A stretch of DNA of 42,617 nucleotides from Candidatus Heimdallarchaeota archaeon (GTDB lineage Archaea; Asgardarchaeota; Heimdallarchaeia; Heimdallarchaeales; Heimdallarchaeaceae), in assembly GCA_023705905.1 (NCBI GenBank), contig BPTK01000003.1, positions 1 through 42,617 on the forward strand, read 5' to 3'. The notes beneath the pieces are model-generated. The model was given only the letters and a program-made list of their open reading frames with translations, had not been told where the DNA came from and ran no database searches. Below, piece by piece: positions 34,468 through 42,103 of this stretch; positions within the stretch are counted from its first letter, which is position 1; the number at the start of each line of letters is the position of its first letter. The position numbers were made by a program, and so were the translations under genes.

Positions 34468-35370
34468 TTGATCTATATTTTTCTATGCGTAGATTTTGAC
34501 AGAGACGCAGCGTTTCCAGCACTTGGACATAAACATGCAATCAGTAAACCAAGGCAAACTGAAATACAAGACATTCTTACAGACCCAGAAAAATCTGCAG
34601 AGATTCAAGGATCAATCGAAGGATTTGATCAAATTTTATCATTTCTCATAAAAAAGAAGCTTCCCACAGTCTTCTATTTCGAAGCACGAACTACAAATCT
34701 TATCTCTAAAAGACATCCAGAGTTTCTCAAAAGATTAAATCAACCTTTTTTCGAAAAGGGTGTACATGGCTATGACCATGAAGATTTGGTTGGTGAAGAA
34801 ACAGGAGTGCCTTTGGAAAAACAAGAGGAATTCAATCTTATCAAGCAAGCAAAAGAGAAGATTGAGGAATTGTTTTCAACAGAAATTACTGGGTTTAGAG
34901 CTCCTTATATGCGATTATCTGAGAACACACAAAAAATCTTGTTGAATTTGGATTTTGTTTATGACAGCTCCATCTACCTAGAATCAGATAAGGCAATTAT
35001 TCCTTACTCAGATGAACATGGAATGATAGAATTTCCAGTAATTAAGACTCCAAAAGCGAGTTTAATGAAAGGAATGTATACATACCTTTGGCCTCTTTTT
35101 GAAGGAAAACGGGGAATAAAAGAAATTGTAAGTAATTATATTCAACTGATTCATAATTCTACTGAAGATAATTCATATATCTCTATCAATCTCCATTCAT
35201 GGCATTTTGCATATAGTGTTGAACAAAACTGCTACTTATCCCAAAAAGAAATTCACAAGAATACGGAATTTCTAATTAAGCTTATTACAAAACTAGAAGA
35301 GATAGAAGGAGTGCACTTCTCTACTCCAAAACTCTGGCTGGAGGATAATAAATTACTTAGAAAGACGTGA
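34468..35370 (+). CDS. Polysaccharide deacetylase-family protein (NodB/CE4)
   Basis: 300 aa, TTG start at 34468 with GGAG ten nt upstream. NodB features: LCVDFDRDA at the first strand (metal Asp), PTVFYFEART, HGYDHEDL (the His of motif 2), GFRAPYMRLSENT (motif 3), FVYDSSIYLE (motif 4) and INLHSWHF (motif 5). It should remove acetyl groups from an N-acetylated sugar. The gene overlaps the convergent methyltransferase by 18 bp. No signal peptide, so cytosolic or lipid-linked glycan substrates are possible. Confidence 0.87.
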   Translation: MIYIFLCVDFDRDAAFPALGHKHAISKPRQTEIQDILTDPEKSAEIQGSIEGFDQILSFLIKKKLPTVFYFEARTTNLISKRHPEFLKRLNQPFFEKGVHGYDHEDLVGEETGVPLEKQEEFNLIKQAKEKIEELFSTEITGFRAPYMRLSENTQKILLNLDFVYDSSIYLESDKAIIPYSDEHGMIEFPVIKTPKASLMKGMYTYLWPLFEGKRGIKEIVSNYIQLIHNSTEDNSYISINLHSWHFAYSVEQNCYLSQKEIHKNTEFLIKLITKLEEIEGVHFSTPKLWLEDNKLLRKT

Positions 35371-37665
35371 AATGTTTTTCTTTACTTCCTTTACATAAGA
35401 ATCAGTAAGAATCCTCTGTGTGCTTTTAACAACTGTTGGTTCTACTATAATATTATACCATTCTTCTTTATTTGTAGTAGTAATAGTAGATATTTGTCCA
35501 TCATTAAAGATAGCAAAAAGTTGATCTCTCAATTCAGAAGAGAGGTTATTTTGAAAATACTGTTCATAAATTAGAAGATTAAGCATATTGTAAATATCGT
35601 CTACAAATTTCTTATCCCCAGACATATCTAAAGAATCCTTACTTGATACCATGTTTACAAGAGATTTTGTCAACACCTGAAAAGGCAATGGTTTAGTAGT
35701 TTTCATTAAAGGGATATGCGCAATCTGATTTGTCCTAAAATCATACAGATTGTATACTTTTTTGTTCATTATTTTTGTGTAATATTGAATTAATTCAGAA
35801 TTTAACACCCCCAAGAGGTAAAACCAATTGAATTTATTCAGATAATCATCTTTTATTACCAATGTTATTACATCTGTTTCATAAATCGTAGAAGGTGTTT
35901 CTTCCATTATGATAGCAAATCTATTCTTTATAGCTTGGTAGGGACAGATAATATTGGGTCTGTGCTCAATCAACGAGAGGGAACGATATGCCACATAATC
36001 ATAATAGTTAGTCAATCCATACTTTATTTGTTTTTTTTCTAATAAGTGTTTGAATGAGTTCAAGTAAGAATGTAAATTTGGGTACTGACTTATATCCTGA
36101 TTTTTCAGGTAAATCCAAAATTGTTCTCGTTGTTTCCAATTAAAACGTTCAATATCACTGCTTTTAACTAACCTTCGGAGGCAAGTTTTCTCTTCTTGGT
36201 TAAGCTTGATTGTTGTGTTATTAGCTCCTTTGAATGTTGAATCATTGATTCTTGTTAAACGAAAAATCTTATTGCTTCCTGTAGAACAGCCTTTGCCTAT
36301 GAGGCATATTCCCTCAAAAACATGATTTTTTTTATCATCACCTAGTCTAAATTTGGCATTCTCTTCCATATCAGAAATTAAAGACGATTTCTCGAATATC
36401 CACTTATCACTAGAAAGGTTGGAATGGGTAAACTCGATATTGTGAAACTTCCTTTTGTCTAGAGTAGTAACTTGGTTATCATGATTCAAAATGAAAACTT
36501 GAACGGTTTCTTCTACAACAGGTTTTTTTCCTATAGTAATAATAGCCGTATCCACTCCCAATTTAATCTCAGTTTGATTGAATAGAGTCCGATTGCTACG
36601 AAAATCAATCACTTCTATTATTGCTGATTTATCTACAAGAAACGCTCTTAATTCTGAACTATCACTCCCTTCCATCCAGTATCTAGGGCTAATAAAAGAG
36701 ATAATTCCCCCATCTTTACAAAGGTTGACACTTCTTTCCCAGAAAATATTAGATAGGTCCCCATTTGAATTGAAAGTAGAATATAGTTTCGAATATATTT
36801 TCCTCTCTGTAAGTTCTATTCGTTTTACGTTAATATATGGAGGATTACCTACAATAATATCAAAGCCACCATTCTGTTGCACATTTGGAAAAGCACGTGA
36901 CCAAGGGATTTTTTTTGTATGTCCCCTCATCCAACGTTTTATGGTTGCCTTTTCACTATCTTTAAACTTTGATATCACTAAACGATCAAAATCAAAATTG
37001 GTTATTTTTTTAGTTCTTTCAGTATGCTCAGCAAATCCAAACCCAAGCAGAGAATTTCCTAGCAGTAAATTGGGAGAGGGTAGGAGTGCTTTATCTCTTT
37101 GTAGATAGTGGAGTGCTTTCTCAATCAGTTTCAAATTTGCCAGTTCTACAGACTCTGGGGAAAGATCTACACCAAATAAATTGTTCTTAATAATTGAGTT
37201 GACTATGAAAGATTCTTGCTCATATCCCTTCAAGTTTCTGTCTAACTGGGAACTATGGCTGCCTGTATTGATTATTCTAAAACAACTTTGATACAAATCA
37301 AATAAAATGTCAAATGCTTTAAGTAAAAAAACCCCCCAACCCATGGATAGATCACAGATGGAAAAGCCAGGTAATATCTTCTCTAACAGAAAAATTGCTT
37401 TGTTAGCATCATTTTCAGCAATAAATTCAGGAATGGAAAATGAAGGAGGGGGTGTATCAAGATGTTTGTTCAGAAGATATCCTACTCTGGTAAAAATTGC
37501 TTTTGTTACCATGTATTCTGCTATAAAATTAGGTGTATAGAAACAACCTAGATCCCTTTTAGCTGTTCCTTCAAGAGATATCTGTAAATTTCGTTCCATT
37601 CTTGTGATGGATTCTTTTACAAGAGTAAACTCATAAGATTGTGTTGAGTTTTTAACAGACATCAT
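35353..37665 (-). CDS. Orphan N6-adenine DNA methyltransferase (TaqI/Eco57I-like)
   Basis: 770 aa. N-terminal motif X GCFYTPNFIAEYM, an SAM-binding motif I reading CDLSMGWGVFLLKAF (the usual form is DPSCGSG), and motif IV NPPYINVKR near residue 275. The C-terminal ~350 residues have the look of a TaqI-type target-recognition domain (FEGICLIGKGCSTGSNKIFRL, NIICPYQAIKNRFA). No PD-(D/E)xK nuclease motif seen and no restriction gene adjacent, so it is probably a solitary methylase or a degraded type IIG enzyme. Start ATG 37665 or 37662. Confidence 0.85.
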   Translation of the reverse strand: MMSVKNSTQSYEFTLVKESITRMERNLQISLEGTAKRDLGCFYTPNFIAEYMVTKAIFTRVGYLLNKHLDTPPPSFSIPEFIAENDANKAIFLLEKILPGFSICDLSMGWGVFLLKAFDILFDLYQSCFRIINTGSHSSQLDRNLKGYEQESFIVNSIIKNNLFGVDLSPESVELANLKLIEKALHYLQRDKALLPSPNLLLGNSLLGFGFAEHTERTKKITNFDFDRLVISKFKDSEKATIKRWMRGHTKKIPWSRAFPNVQQNGGFDIIVGNPPYINVKRIELTERKIYSKLYSTFNSNGDLSNIFWERSVNLCKDGGIISFISPRYWMEGSDSSELRAFLVDKSAIIEVIDFRSNRTLFNQTEIKLGVDTAIITIGKKPVVEETVQVFILNHDNQVTTLDKRKFHNIEFTHSNLSSDKWIFEKSSLISDMEENAKFRLGDDKKNHVFEGICLIGKGCSTGSNKIFRLTRINDSTFKGANNTTIKLNQEEKTCLRRLVKSSDIERFNWKQREQFWIYLKNQDISQYPNLHSYLNSFKHLLEKKQIKYGLTNYYDYVAYRSLSLIEHRPNIICPYQAIKNRFAIIMEETPSTIYETDVITLVIKDDYLNKFNWFYLLGVLNSELIQYYTKIMNKKVYNLYDFRTNQIAHIPLMKTTKPLPFQVLTKSLVNMVSSKDSLDMSGDKKFVDDIYNMLNLLIYEQYFQNNLSSELRDQLFAIFNDGQISTITTTNKEEWYNIIVEPTVVKSTQRILTDSYVKEVKKNISRLSK

Positions 37666-37726
37666 GAATGTTAACTATGCCGCCTTTTTCTCTCTTTCGC
37701 ATAGGAACCTAAATTTGACATTAAAA

Positions 37727-38131
37727 TCAATGTTTTGAAAGTATTCTAGCGATTTTTTCTGTTGATCGTTGCATATCCAAAAAAAGTAATCCAAGTTTTG
37801 TATCAGTTGTTGCGCTAACTGTTAGAACCGCATCTTCGCCTGCTTGCATTGTGACAATTACACCATAATCACCTTCAATGAAAATTTTCTTAAGCAAGCC
37901 TTTATTGAGTTCTGTTGCTACTCTTTCTCCTAGAGAAAGCATAGCTGCAGTCATTGCAGAGAATCTTGTTTCTTCAACATTTTCTAGAACTAAAGAAACT
38001 ATCGGAAGACCTTCCAATGATACAATTGCAACATCAACAATTCCTGCTGATCTGAATCTTAATTCATTGATACACTCCATTAGTTCTTTGCTAACAGAAT
38101 CAAGTCCATACTGAGTACTAAATATTGACAA
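37727..38131 (-). CDS. Roadblock/LC7-domain protein
   Basis: 134 aa, TTG start at 38131 with GGTGA at good spacing. The roadblock pattern is clear: GIVDVAIVSLEGLPIVSL, then FSAMTAAMLSLGERVATEL and FIEGDYGVIVTMQAGEDAVL. Such proteins form homodimers that platform or regulate small GTPases (MglB-like) and are abundant in Asgard archaea. No GTPase lies next to it. The P-loop protein is 88 bp upstream on the same strand. Confidence 0.9.
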   Translation of the reverse strand: MSIFSTQYGLDSVSKELMECINELRFRSAGIVDVAIVSLEGLPIVSLVLENVEETRFSAMTAAMLSLGERVATELNKGLLKKIFIEGDYGVIVTMQAGEDAVLTVSATTDTKLGLLFLDMQRSTEKIARILSKH

Positions 38132-38219
38132 CTTATTTCACCAATCTATTCATTCTATGACATGAAATAATAAAAACTCAACAATAATATTAAGACAATA
38201 CACGCGTATTATTTATGTA

Positions 38220-39101
38220 TTATTTAATTTCGTCTTTAATTTGATTTGCTAGTTTTGAAATGGTTTCTTTTCGTTCTGCTGCATCAATAGATAGATGCAA
38301 GGATTCTTTGGGAGAAGCTATTTTTAATATTTCATTTGTCGTTGAAGGTTGGTTCCTATTGATTGCTCTGTAATTATCAATAGCACGGAAGTAGACATCT
38401 GGATCATAAATGAAAATCGACCCAGGTCCTAAAAGTAGAATTAGATTAGACTCTCTCACGCACCACGCTGGGTGAGCTGAATCATTAAAACCTTCAATTA
38501 CAATAAAATCTGAACTGTTTTTCAGATACTCAAAAGAAGTTTGAATAGAATCAGCATAATATTTACTATTCAAAGAATAATATTCGGGATCATTTTTGAA
38601 AAGTTTTATTTCATTTGCTTTTTTCAGTATTGGTTCTGTAAGTTTCTCATCATTCCAGAACTTATTATTCTTATAGATGGGTTCGTTTACAATGTAAGTA
38701 GATTTCTGTTTTCCCTCTGAATCACAAAAAGAAAATCTTTGCAAAAGAGCTTCACTGTCTTGATACTTTTTATAGAAAGTATTAATTGATCCCTCTTCAT
38801 AAAAACGTGTAGCAATCGCTTGAGTATTTAGCTTGTGTACAGGGTTGGCTATAGTAGCCTTAATATCATTTGATGTTTCATTTAGTAGTTCAATAATATC
38901 TAGAGAAACAAAATCTTCATGTCTAGCTGCATTTTCAACTACTTGCTCGTAGTGGTAAAATAGGTTATTCCCACTCAGAGGTTTAAAAGGAGAGACTTTC
39001 ATAGAAGAATTATTCTCAAAGAAGTTTACCATATCCTTCGCTATAGTGGTTTTTCCTGAATTGTATTCAAGCAATCCACCTATAAAAACAATAAATACCA
39101 T
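38220..39101 (-). CDS. P-loop NTPase, unknown function
   Basis: 293 aa, ATG 39101. The first strand and loop FIVFIGGLLEYNSGKTTIAKD form a P-loop-like GKTT site with the unusual preceding residues LEYNS. A later hydrophobic strand FIVIEGFND resembles Walker B (DxxG-like), and LILLLGPGSIFIYD follows. The build resembles MobB or dethiobiotin-synthetase-type P-loop proteins of archaea. Substrate unknown. Same strand as the roadblock gene, so an operon is possible. Confidence 0.7.
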   Translation of the reverse strand: MVFIVFIGGLLEYNSGKTTIAKDMVNFFENNSSMKVSPFKPLSGNNLFYHYEQVVENAARHEDFVSLDIIELLNETSNDIKATIANPVHKLNTQAIATRFYEEGSINTFYKKYQDSEALLQRFSFCDSEGKQKSTYIVNEPIYKNNKFWNDEKLTEPILKKANEIKLFKNDPEYYSLNSKYYADSIQTSFEYLKNSSDFIVIEGFNDSAHPAWCVRESNLILLLGPGSIFIYDPDVYFRAIDNYRAINRNQPSTTNEILKIASPKESLHLSIDAAERKETISKLANQIKDEIK

Positions 39102-39267
39102 ACGATAACCAATAGAAGTAGTTATTTCTCCGTTGATATATTTTTCGCAAAGGAATTAGAAGAATAACCAATTTTTGATGGATACGAGATTTTATTAGCT
39201 TTAAAGTGAGATAATAATACAGTTATAAGCTGATTTTTGTGTAATGGTGTTAGAATGAGGATGCAAA

Positions 39268-39831
39268 ATGAATACTGAACAAACAAAAGAAACGATTACT
39301 CTCGGTGGTGGATGTTTTTGGTGTATAGAAGCTGTCTATCAAGAATTAGGTGGAGTGATAGAGGTGGTATCAGGCTATTCAGGTGGAAAGGTAATAAATC
39401 CTAGTTATGAACAGGTGTGTTCTGGAACAACTGGGCACGCAGAAGTCATACAGATAACCTTTAACCCGGAAATAATCACTTTCAAGAAAATCTTAAACGT
39501 TTTCTTTTCTATCCATAATCCAACAACAGCGAATAGACAAGGTAATGATATTGGAACCCAATACAGATCCGTCATATTTTATCATACATTAGAGCAAAAC
39601 CAAATAGCTCTAGAAGTAATAGAAGAGTTAAATGGCGCGGGAACTTTTGAGAATGATATTGTAACAGAAGTAGCTCCTTTCAAAGAGTTCTACGAAGCAG
39701 AAAATTATCATCAGGATTATTTCAAACTTAATGCTTCTCAACCCTATTGTAAAGTAGTTATACAACCAAAAGTGGAAAAATTCAGAAAGAACAACAGGGA
39801 TAATCTAAAAAATGTCAAATTAAAACTTTGA
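39268..39831 (+). CDS. msrA: Peptide methionine-S-sulfoxide reductase MsrA
   Basis: 187 aa. The active-site GGCFWC (catalytic Cys16) is at the N-terminus, then SGYSGG, TTGHAEVIQITF, IHNPTTANRQGNDIGTQYRS and AENYHQDYFKLN, all family hallmarks. It reduces methionine-S-sulfoxide in proteins. No resolving Cys pair at the far C-terminus. No MsrB in the window. Confidence 0.96.
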   Translation: MNTEQTKETITLGGGCFWCIEAVYQELGGVIEVVSGYSGGKVINPSYEQVCSGTTGHAEVIQITFNPEIITFKKILNVFFSIHNPTTANRQGNDIGTQYRSVIFYHTLEQNQIALEVIEELNGAGTFENDIVTEVAPFKEFYEAENYHQDYFKLNASQPYCKVVIQPKVEKFRKNNRDNLKNVKLKL

Positions 39832-39866
39832 AAAAGGGTAGATGCTAGAACAATAAAATGAATATA

Positions 39867-40127
39867 TTACTGACAGACATATGTTACAAGACTTGTTTGA
39901 GTCAGTTTTTTTCCCATTCTTTTCAAAGTGGTTTCTCCTTCCTTAAACTGATCTATGAGCCACTGTTTGATGCAATAATCTTTATCCACAGCTGATTTAG
40001 GTATCCAAATTGGTTCTATTGATAATCCATCTACTATGCCATAATAGTATTTCAATGAATCAACTAGTATGTAATTAAGTTTGAATTCAGAAAGAGTGTT
40101 ATCAGTTTTGACTTGTAACTTGGACAT
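39867..40127 (-). CDS. Small protein of unknown function
   Basis: 86 aa, ATG 40127 preceded by GGGAGAT at ideal spacing and by TTTAAATAAA on the minus strand as a TATA candidate, so the gene is probably real. The sequence (YILVDSLKYYYGIVDGLSIE, DYCIKQWLIDQFKEGE) has alternating strands and helices with no known motif. Convergent with msrA. Confidence 0.6.
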   Translation of the reverse strand: MSKLQVKTDNTLSEFKLNYILVDSLKYYYGIVDGLSIEPIWIPKSAVDKDYCIKQWLIDQFKEGETTLKRMGKKLTQTSLVTYVCQ

Positions 40128-40304
40128 TTATCTCCCATGATATAGTACTATTTGTTTATTTAAACTCAACAAGTTTCAGCACATAGAAGCAAAAAGAAAG
40201 CAGTTTAAAGAAGGAACCGTATAATCGTAATGCTGTTGTCTACATGCTTAGCTGTTTTGCATAAAAAAAGGAATAAATTTTACCTCAACATCTTCGATCT
40301 TTAG

Positions 40305-40394
40305 TTTTTTCTCGAAGTCAATAAAGATACTGGTGGAACAACAGGTGCACCAAAGTTTAATGTTCAAAAAGTTGTATGTGCAGATAACTTATAA
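40305..40394 (+). pseudogene. Orphan coding remnant (C-terminal fragment)
   Basis: After a TAG at 40302, the frame reads FFLEVNKDTGGTTGAPKFNV and continues to ADNL before TAA at 40394. It looks like a natural protein C-terminus but has no start codon. The same frame upstream (ATG 40230) gives 24 residues ending at that TAG, so a single in-frame stop may divide one older gene. Family not recognised. With the upstream part, this is all I see in 40128-40416. Confidence 0.3.
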
Positions 40395-40416
40395 AAAAAA
40401 GAAAGATAGAATAAGT

Positions 40417-40735
40417 CTATTTTGAATTGCTTATCATATAGAAAATTCCACCAATAAATACAAGAATGCCTCCAGTACCTCCAGTTATTAAGCCAAAGAA
40501 TATAAGAGTAAGTCCTAATTCCAAAGGTTTTGGAATTAAAGGTTTCATCTTCATTTTTTTCATAGTTGGAGATTATGTTTTTGATATCTTGTAATGATGC
40601 ACTTTGTGTTTTTTTGGTTATTCTAATTGTATAACTTTCTTTATTTATTAAATCGGCTGTCATCCAATAGACAATCTTGTTTGGTTTAAAACCTTTTTTC
40701 TTTTTGCTGTGTTTAAATAGATTCTTAGATACCAA
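40417..40735 (-). pseudogene. Small membrane-protein gene apparently frameshifted at a run of seven A's
   Basis: From TTG 40735 a frame codes about 57 natural-looking residues (KPNKIVYWMTADLINKESYT, then SASLQDIKNIISNYEK). It then becomes Trp/Tyr-rich and unnatural to 40364. Beginning at the seven-A run (40554-40560), another frame codes KPLIPKPLELGLTLIFFG plus glycine-rich hydrophobic sequence, ending NSK at 40417. Losing one A would fuse them into a ~105-aa protein with a soluble N-part and a C-terminal membrane hairpin. The alternative is an independent 48-aa membrane protein from ATG 40563. Could be sequencing error, decay or programmed slippage. Confidence 0.5.
40712..40719 (+). promoter_or_regulatory. 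TATA box for leaderless pilin-like gene
   Basis: TTTAAATA starts 27 nt before the ATG at 40739, the spacing expected when transcription begins at the start codon itself. No Shine-Dalgarno sequence precedes that ATG. Confidence 0.55.
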
Positions 40736-40738
40736 CTT

Positions 40739-40918
40739 ATGAGTTATATGATAATCTGGTATTGGCTCAAATTATTAAAACTTAAGAAAAAAAGAGGAAG
40801 TCCAATCTTAGAAGAGATTCTGCTTATTGGAATAGCTGTAGTTATTTTTGCAATTATTTTTGGTGTTATCCTAAGTTTAATAGATTGGACCAAAGTTGCT
40901 ATCGAAGATCTTTTCTAG
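40739..40918 (+). CDS. 59-aa pilin-like membrane protein (class III signal peptide)
   Basis: MSYMIIWYWLKLLKLKKKRG is followed by SPILEEILLIGIAVVIFAI, another hydrophobic stretch and a short DWTKVAIEDLF tail. A basic patch ending KKRG, then a hydrophobic helix with Glu at +5 and +6, is the pattern cleaved by archaeal prepilin peptidase and resembles archaeal pilin N-termini (RG-SP form). No assembly ATPase or peptidase gene is in the window. A preceding TATA box supports expression. The hydrophobic first nine residues are atypical for a prepilin leader, so a plain small membrane protein is the alternative. Confidence 0.55.
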   Translation: MSYMIIWYWLKLLKLKKKRGSPILEEILLIGIAVVIFAIIFGVILSLIDWTKVAIEDLF

Positions 40919-40995
40919 TAATAATCAGCATGTCGAAAGGAAAATTTATTTAGAAAATTTTGTGTGTTTTTATACTATGATATCATCCTTATATC

Positions 40996-41053
40996 GGAGC
41001 TAACAAACAAAATCTACATAATTCTCAAAATTATAGTTTTTCTTGTTAGTTCC
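40996..41053. repeat. 58-nt imperfect hairpin upstream of the TnpB/Cas12-like gene
   Basis: Outer arms GGAGCTAACAA (40996-41006) and TTGTTAGTTCC (41043-41053) pair over 11 positions with one G-U. Inside, AAAA pairs with TTTT and ATAATT with AATTAT around a CTCAA loop. Subterminal imperfect palindromes of this kind mark IS200/IS605 ends; it could equally be a structured RNA or terminator. Confidence 0.55.
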
Positions 41054-41060
41054 TCATTCT

Positions 41061-41083
41061 CCATCTTTATAGAATACAGATGG
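41061..41083. repeat. Short stem-loop CCATCT-N11-AGATGG
   Basis: Perfect 6-bp inverted repeat with an 11-nt loop, directly followed by a T-rich stretch (tttctttttta). It may be a terminator for transcripts coming from the left, since the next gene has its own TATA (41100-41107). Confidence 0.35.
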
Positions 41084-41099
41084 TTTCTTTTTTATACGC

Positions 41100-41107
41100 G
41101 TTTATAT
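41100..41107 (+). promoter_or_regulatory. TATA box before the TnpB/Cas12-like ORF
   Basis: TTTATATA lies 25-32 nt before the ATG at 41132. AAGGTGA directly before the ATG offers a ribosome-binding site, but very close. Confidence 0.45.
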
Positions 41108-41131
41108 ACGAAATTAAAGATAATAAGGTGA

Positions 41132-42103
41132 ATGTCTTCCGTTTCTTCTCAAGTACTGAAACAACAAAATATGGTTGTACGCACCTATCAGATGGGTGTC
41201 AAGTTTCCAGGAACTAGAGAGGAACGAAGAGCATTAGAACGAGAAGCTAATCAAAGAATAAAAGGATTACAGGTTCAACAAGAAGATATAATCAGAGAGA
41301 AGACAGCTGTACAAGCATCTTTGAACCTAGCCAGATCAGATTATCGTAAGAACCCTAAATATGCAATTAATGAAATATCTAAGGTTACCAAAAACTCAAG
41401 AAATATAGCTGTAAGTGCTTACAGCACCCTATTCACTGCATCAAAAATCACTGTAGATAAAGAAAGAAAAGTTGCAGATTTCTTTAGCTTGCTTCTGAAA
41501 ATGCCTGAACGAGCTATGGATTGGTTTGTCTTTGGCCGTAGTCCTATCTTAGAGAATTACTTGGTTAAAAAATGGGAAGTTTCTCGTATTTATATAATCA
41601 ATTTCATCCACGGATTACGGAGACAGTTTGATAAAATCTGCCCGTCCAATCTAAAGTATAATTCCAGTTTACCTCTTCTATCTCAAAAAGAAGTAGAGAA
41701 GTCTATTGGTACCTGTTACAAGAAGAAGTGTAGAGAGTTAACTACACCTGAACTTATGAAAAAGACAGAGAACTTCGTTTTAATCCTCCAAACTCTTCAA
41801 ACAAATACAGGCATTATAGCTCCTTTTCTCACTTCTTGGATAAACACTATGCATTCTTCTCGGTGGAAGAGTATGGAGAAACTACGGGATGAAGTAGCAG
41901 AAGCATTGGGTAATAAAAACAGAAGTCTATTTTCTGCTTTAAGGACGATTATAGTCTTCGCACTCTTTCCAGATATAGGAATGACTGTTCATGATTTGAT
42001 AAAGAAAGCCCAACCAGAGAAATTGATCAACCCGCCATTTAGAAGAAGAAAGAAAGGAAGAAGACCCATATTGTTACTGATGGGGAAAGGCATATTGTTA
42101 TGA
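41132..42103 (+). CDS. N-terminal half of a TnpB/Cas12-like protein (split gene), helical REC-like part
   Basis: 323 aa, strongly basic. The N-terminus MVVRTYQMGVKFPGTREERR looks like the first strand and helix of the TnpB/Cas12 wedge domain (usual form: K-Y-K-F-R-L-Y-P-T-x-E-Q). About 250 mostly helical residues follow, longer than in typical TnpB. Near the end (after NPPFRRRKKGRRP, 42062) the frame gives an unremarkable ILLLMGKGILL and stops, while the -1 frame reads THIVTDGERHIVMRPG and continues as the next ORF. So this is probably the front part of one protein broken by a -1 shift in the purine tract 42041-42064. Function by analogy only. Confidence 0.55.
   Translation: MSSVSSQVLKQQNMVVRTYQMGVKFPGTREERRALEREANQRIKGLQVQQEDIIREKTAVQASLNLARSDYRKNPKYAINEISKVTKNSRNIAVSAYSTLFTASKITVDKERKVADFFSLLLKMPERAMDWFVFGRSPILENYLVKKWEVSRIYIINFIHGLRRQFDKICPSNLKYNSSLPLLSQKEVEKSIGTCYKKKCRELTTPELMKKTENFVLILQTLQTNTGIIAPFLTSWINTMHSSRWKSMEKLRDEVAEALGNKNRSLFSALRTIIVFALFPDIGMTVHDLIKKAQPEKLINPPFRRRKKGRRPILLLMGKGILL

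Noticed and set aside
36578-37108. Plus-strand ORF of 176 codons inside the methyltransferase gene
   Set aside because: The opposite strand encodes conserved methyltransferase motifs; this frame has no recognisable domain.
40364-40550. C-terminal part of the minus-strand 123-codon frame
   Set aside because: Trp/Tyr-rich shadow of the membrane hairpin coded in the neighbouring frame; treated as the product of a frame change.
40996-41131. CRISPR repeat or leader next to the Cas12-like gene
   Set aside because: Only a single hairpin is present; no regularly spaced repeats are visible anywhere in the window.
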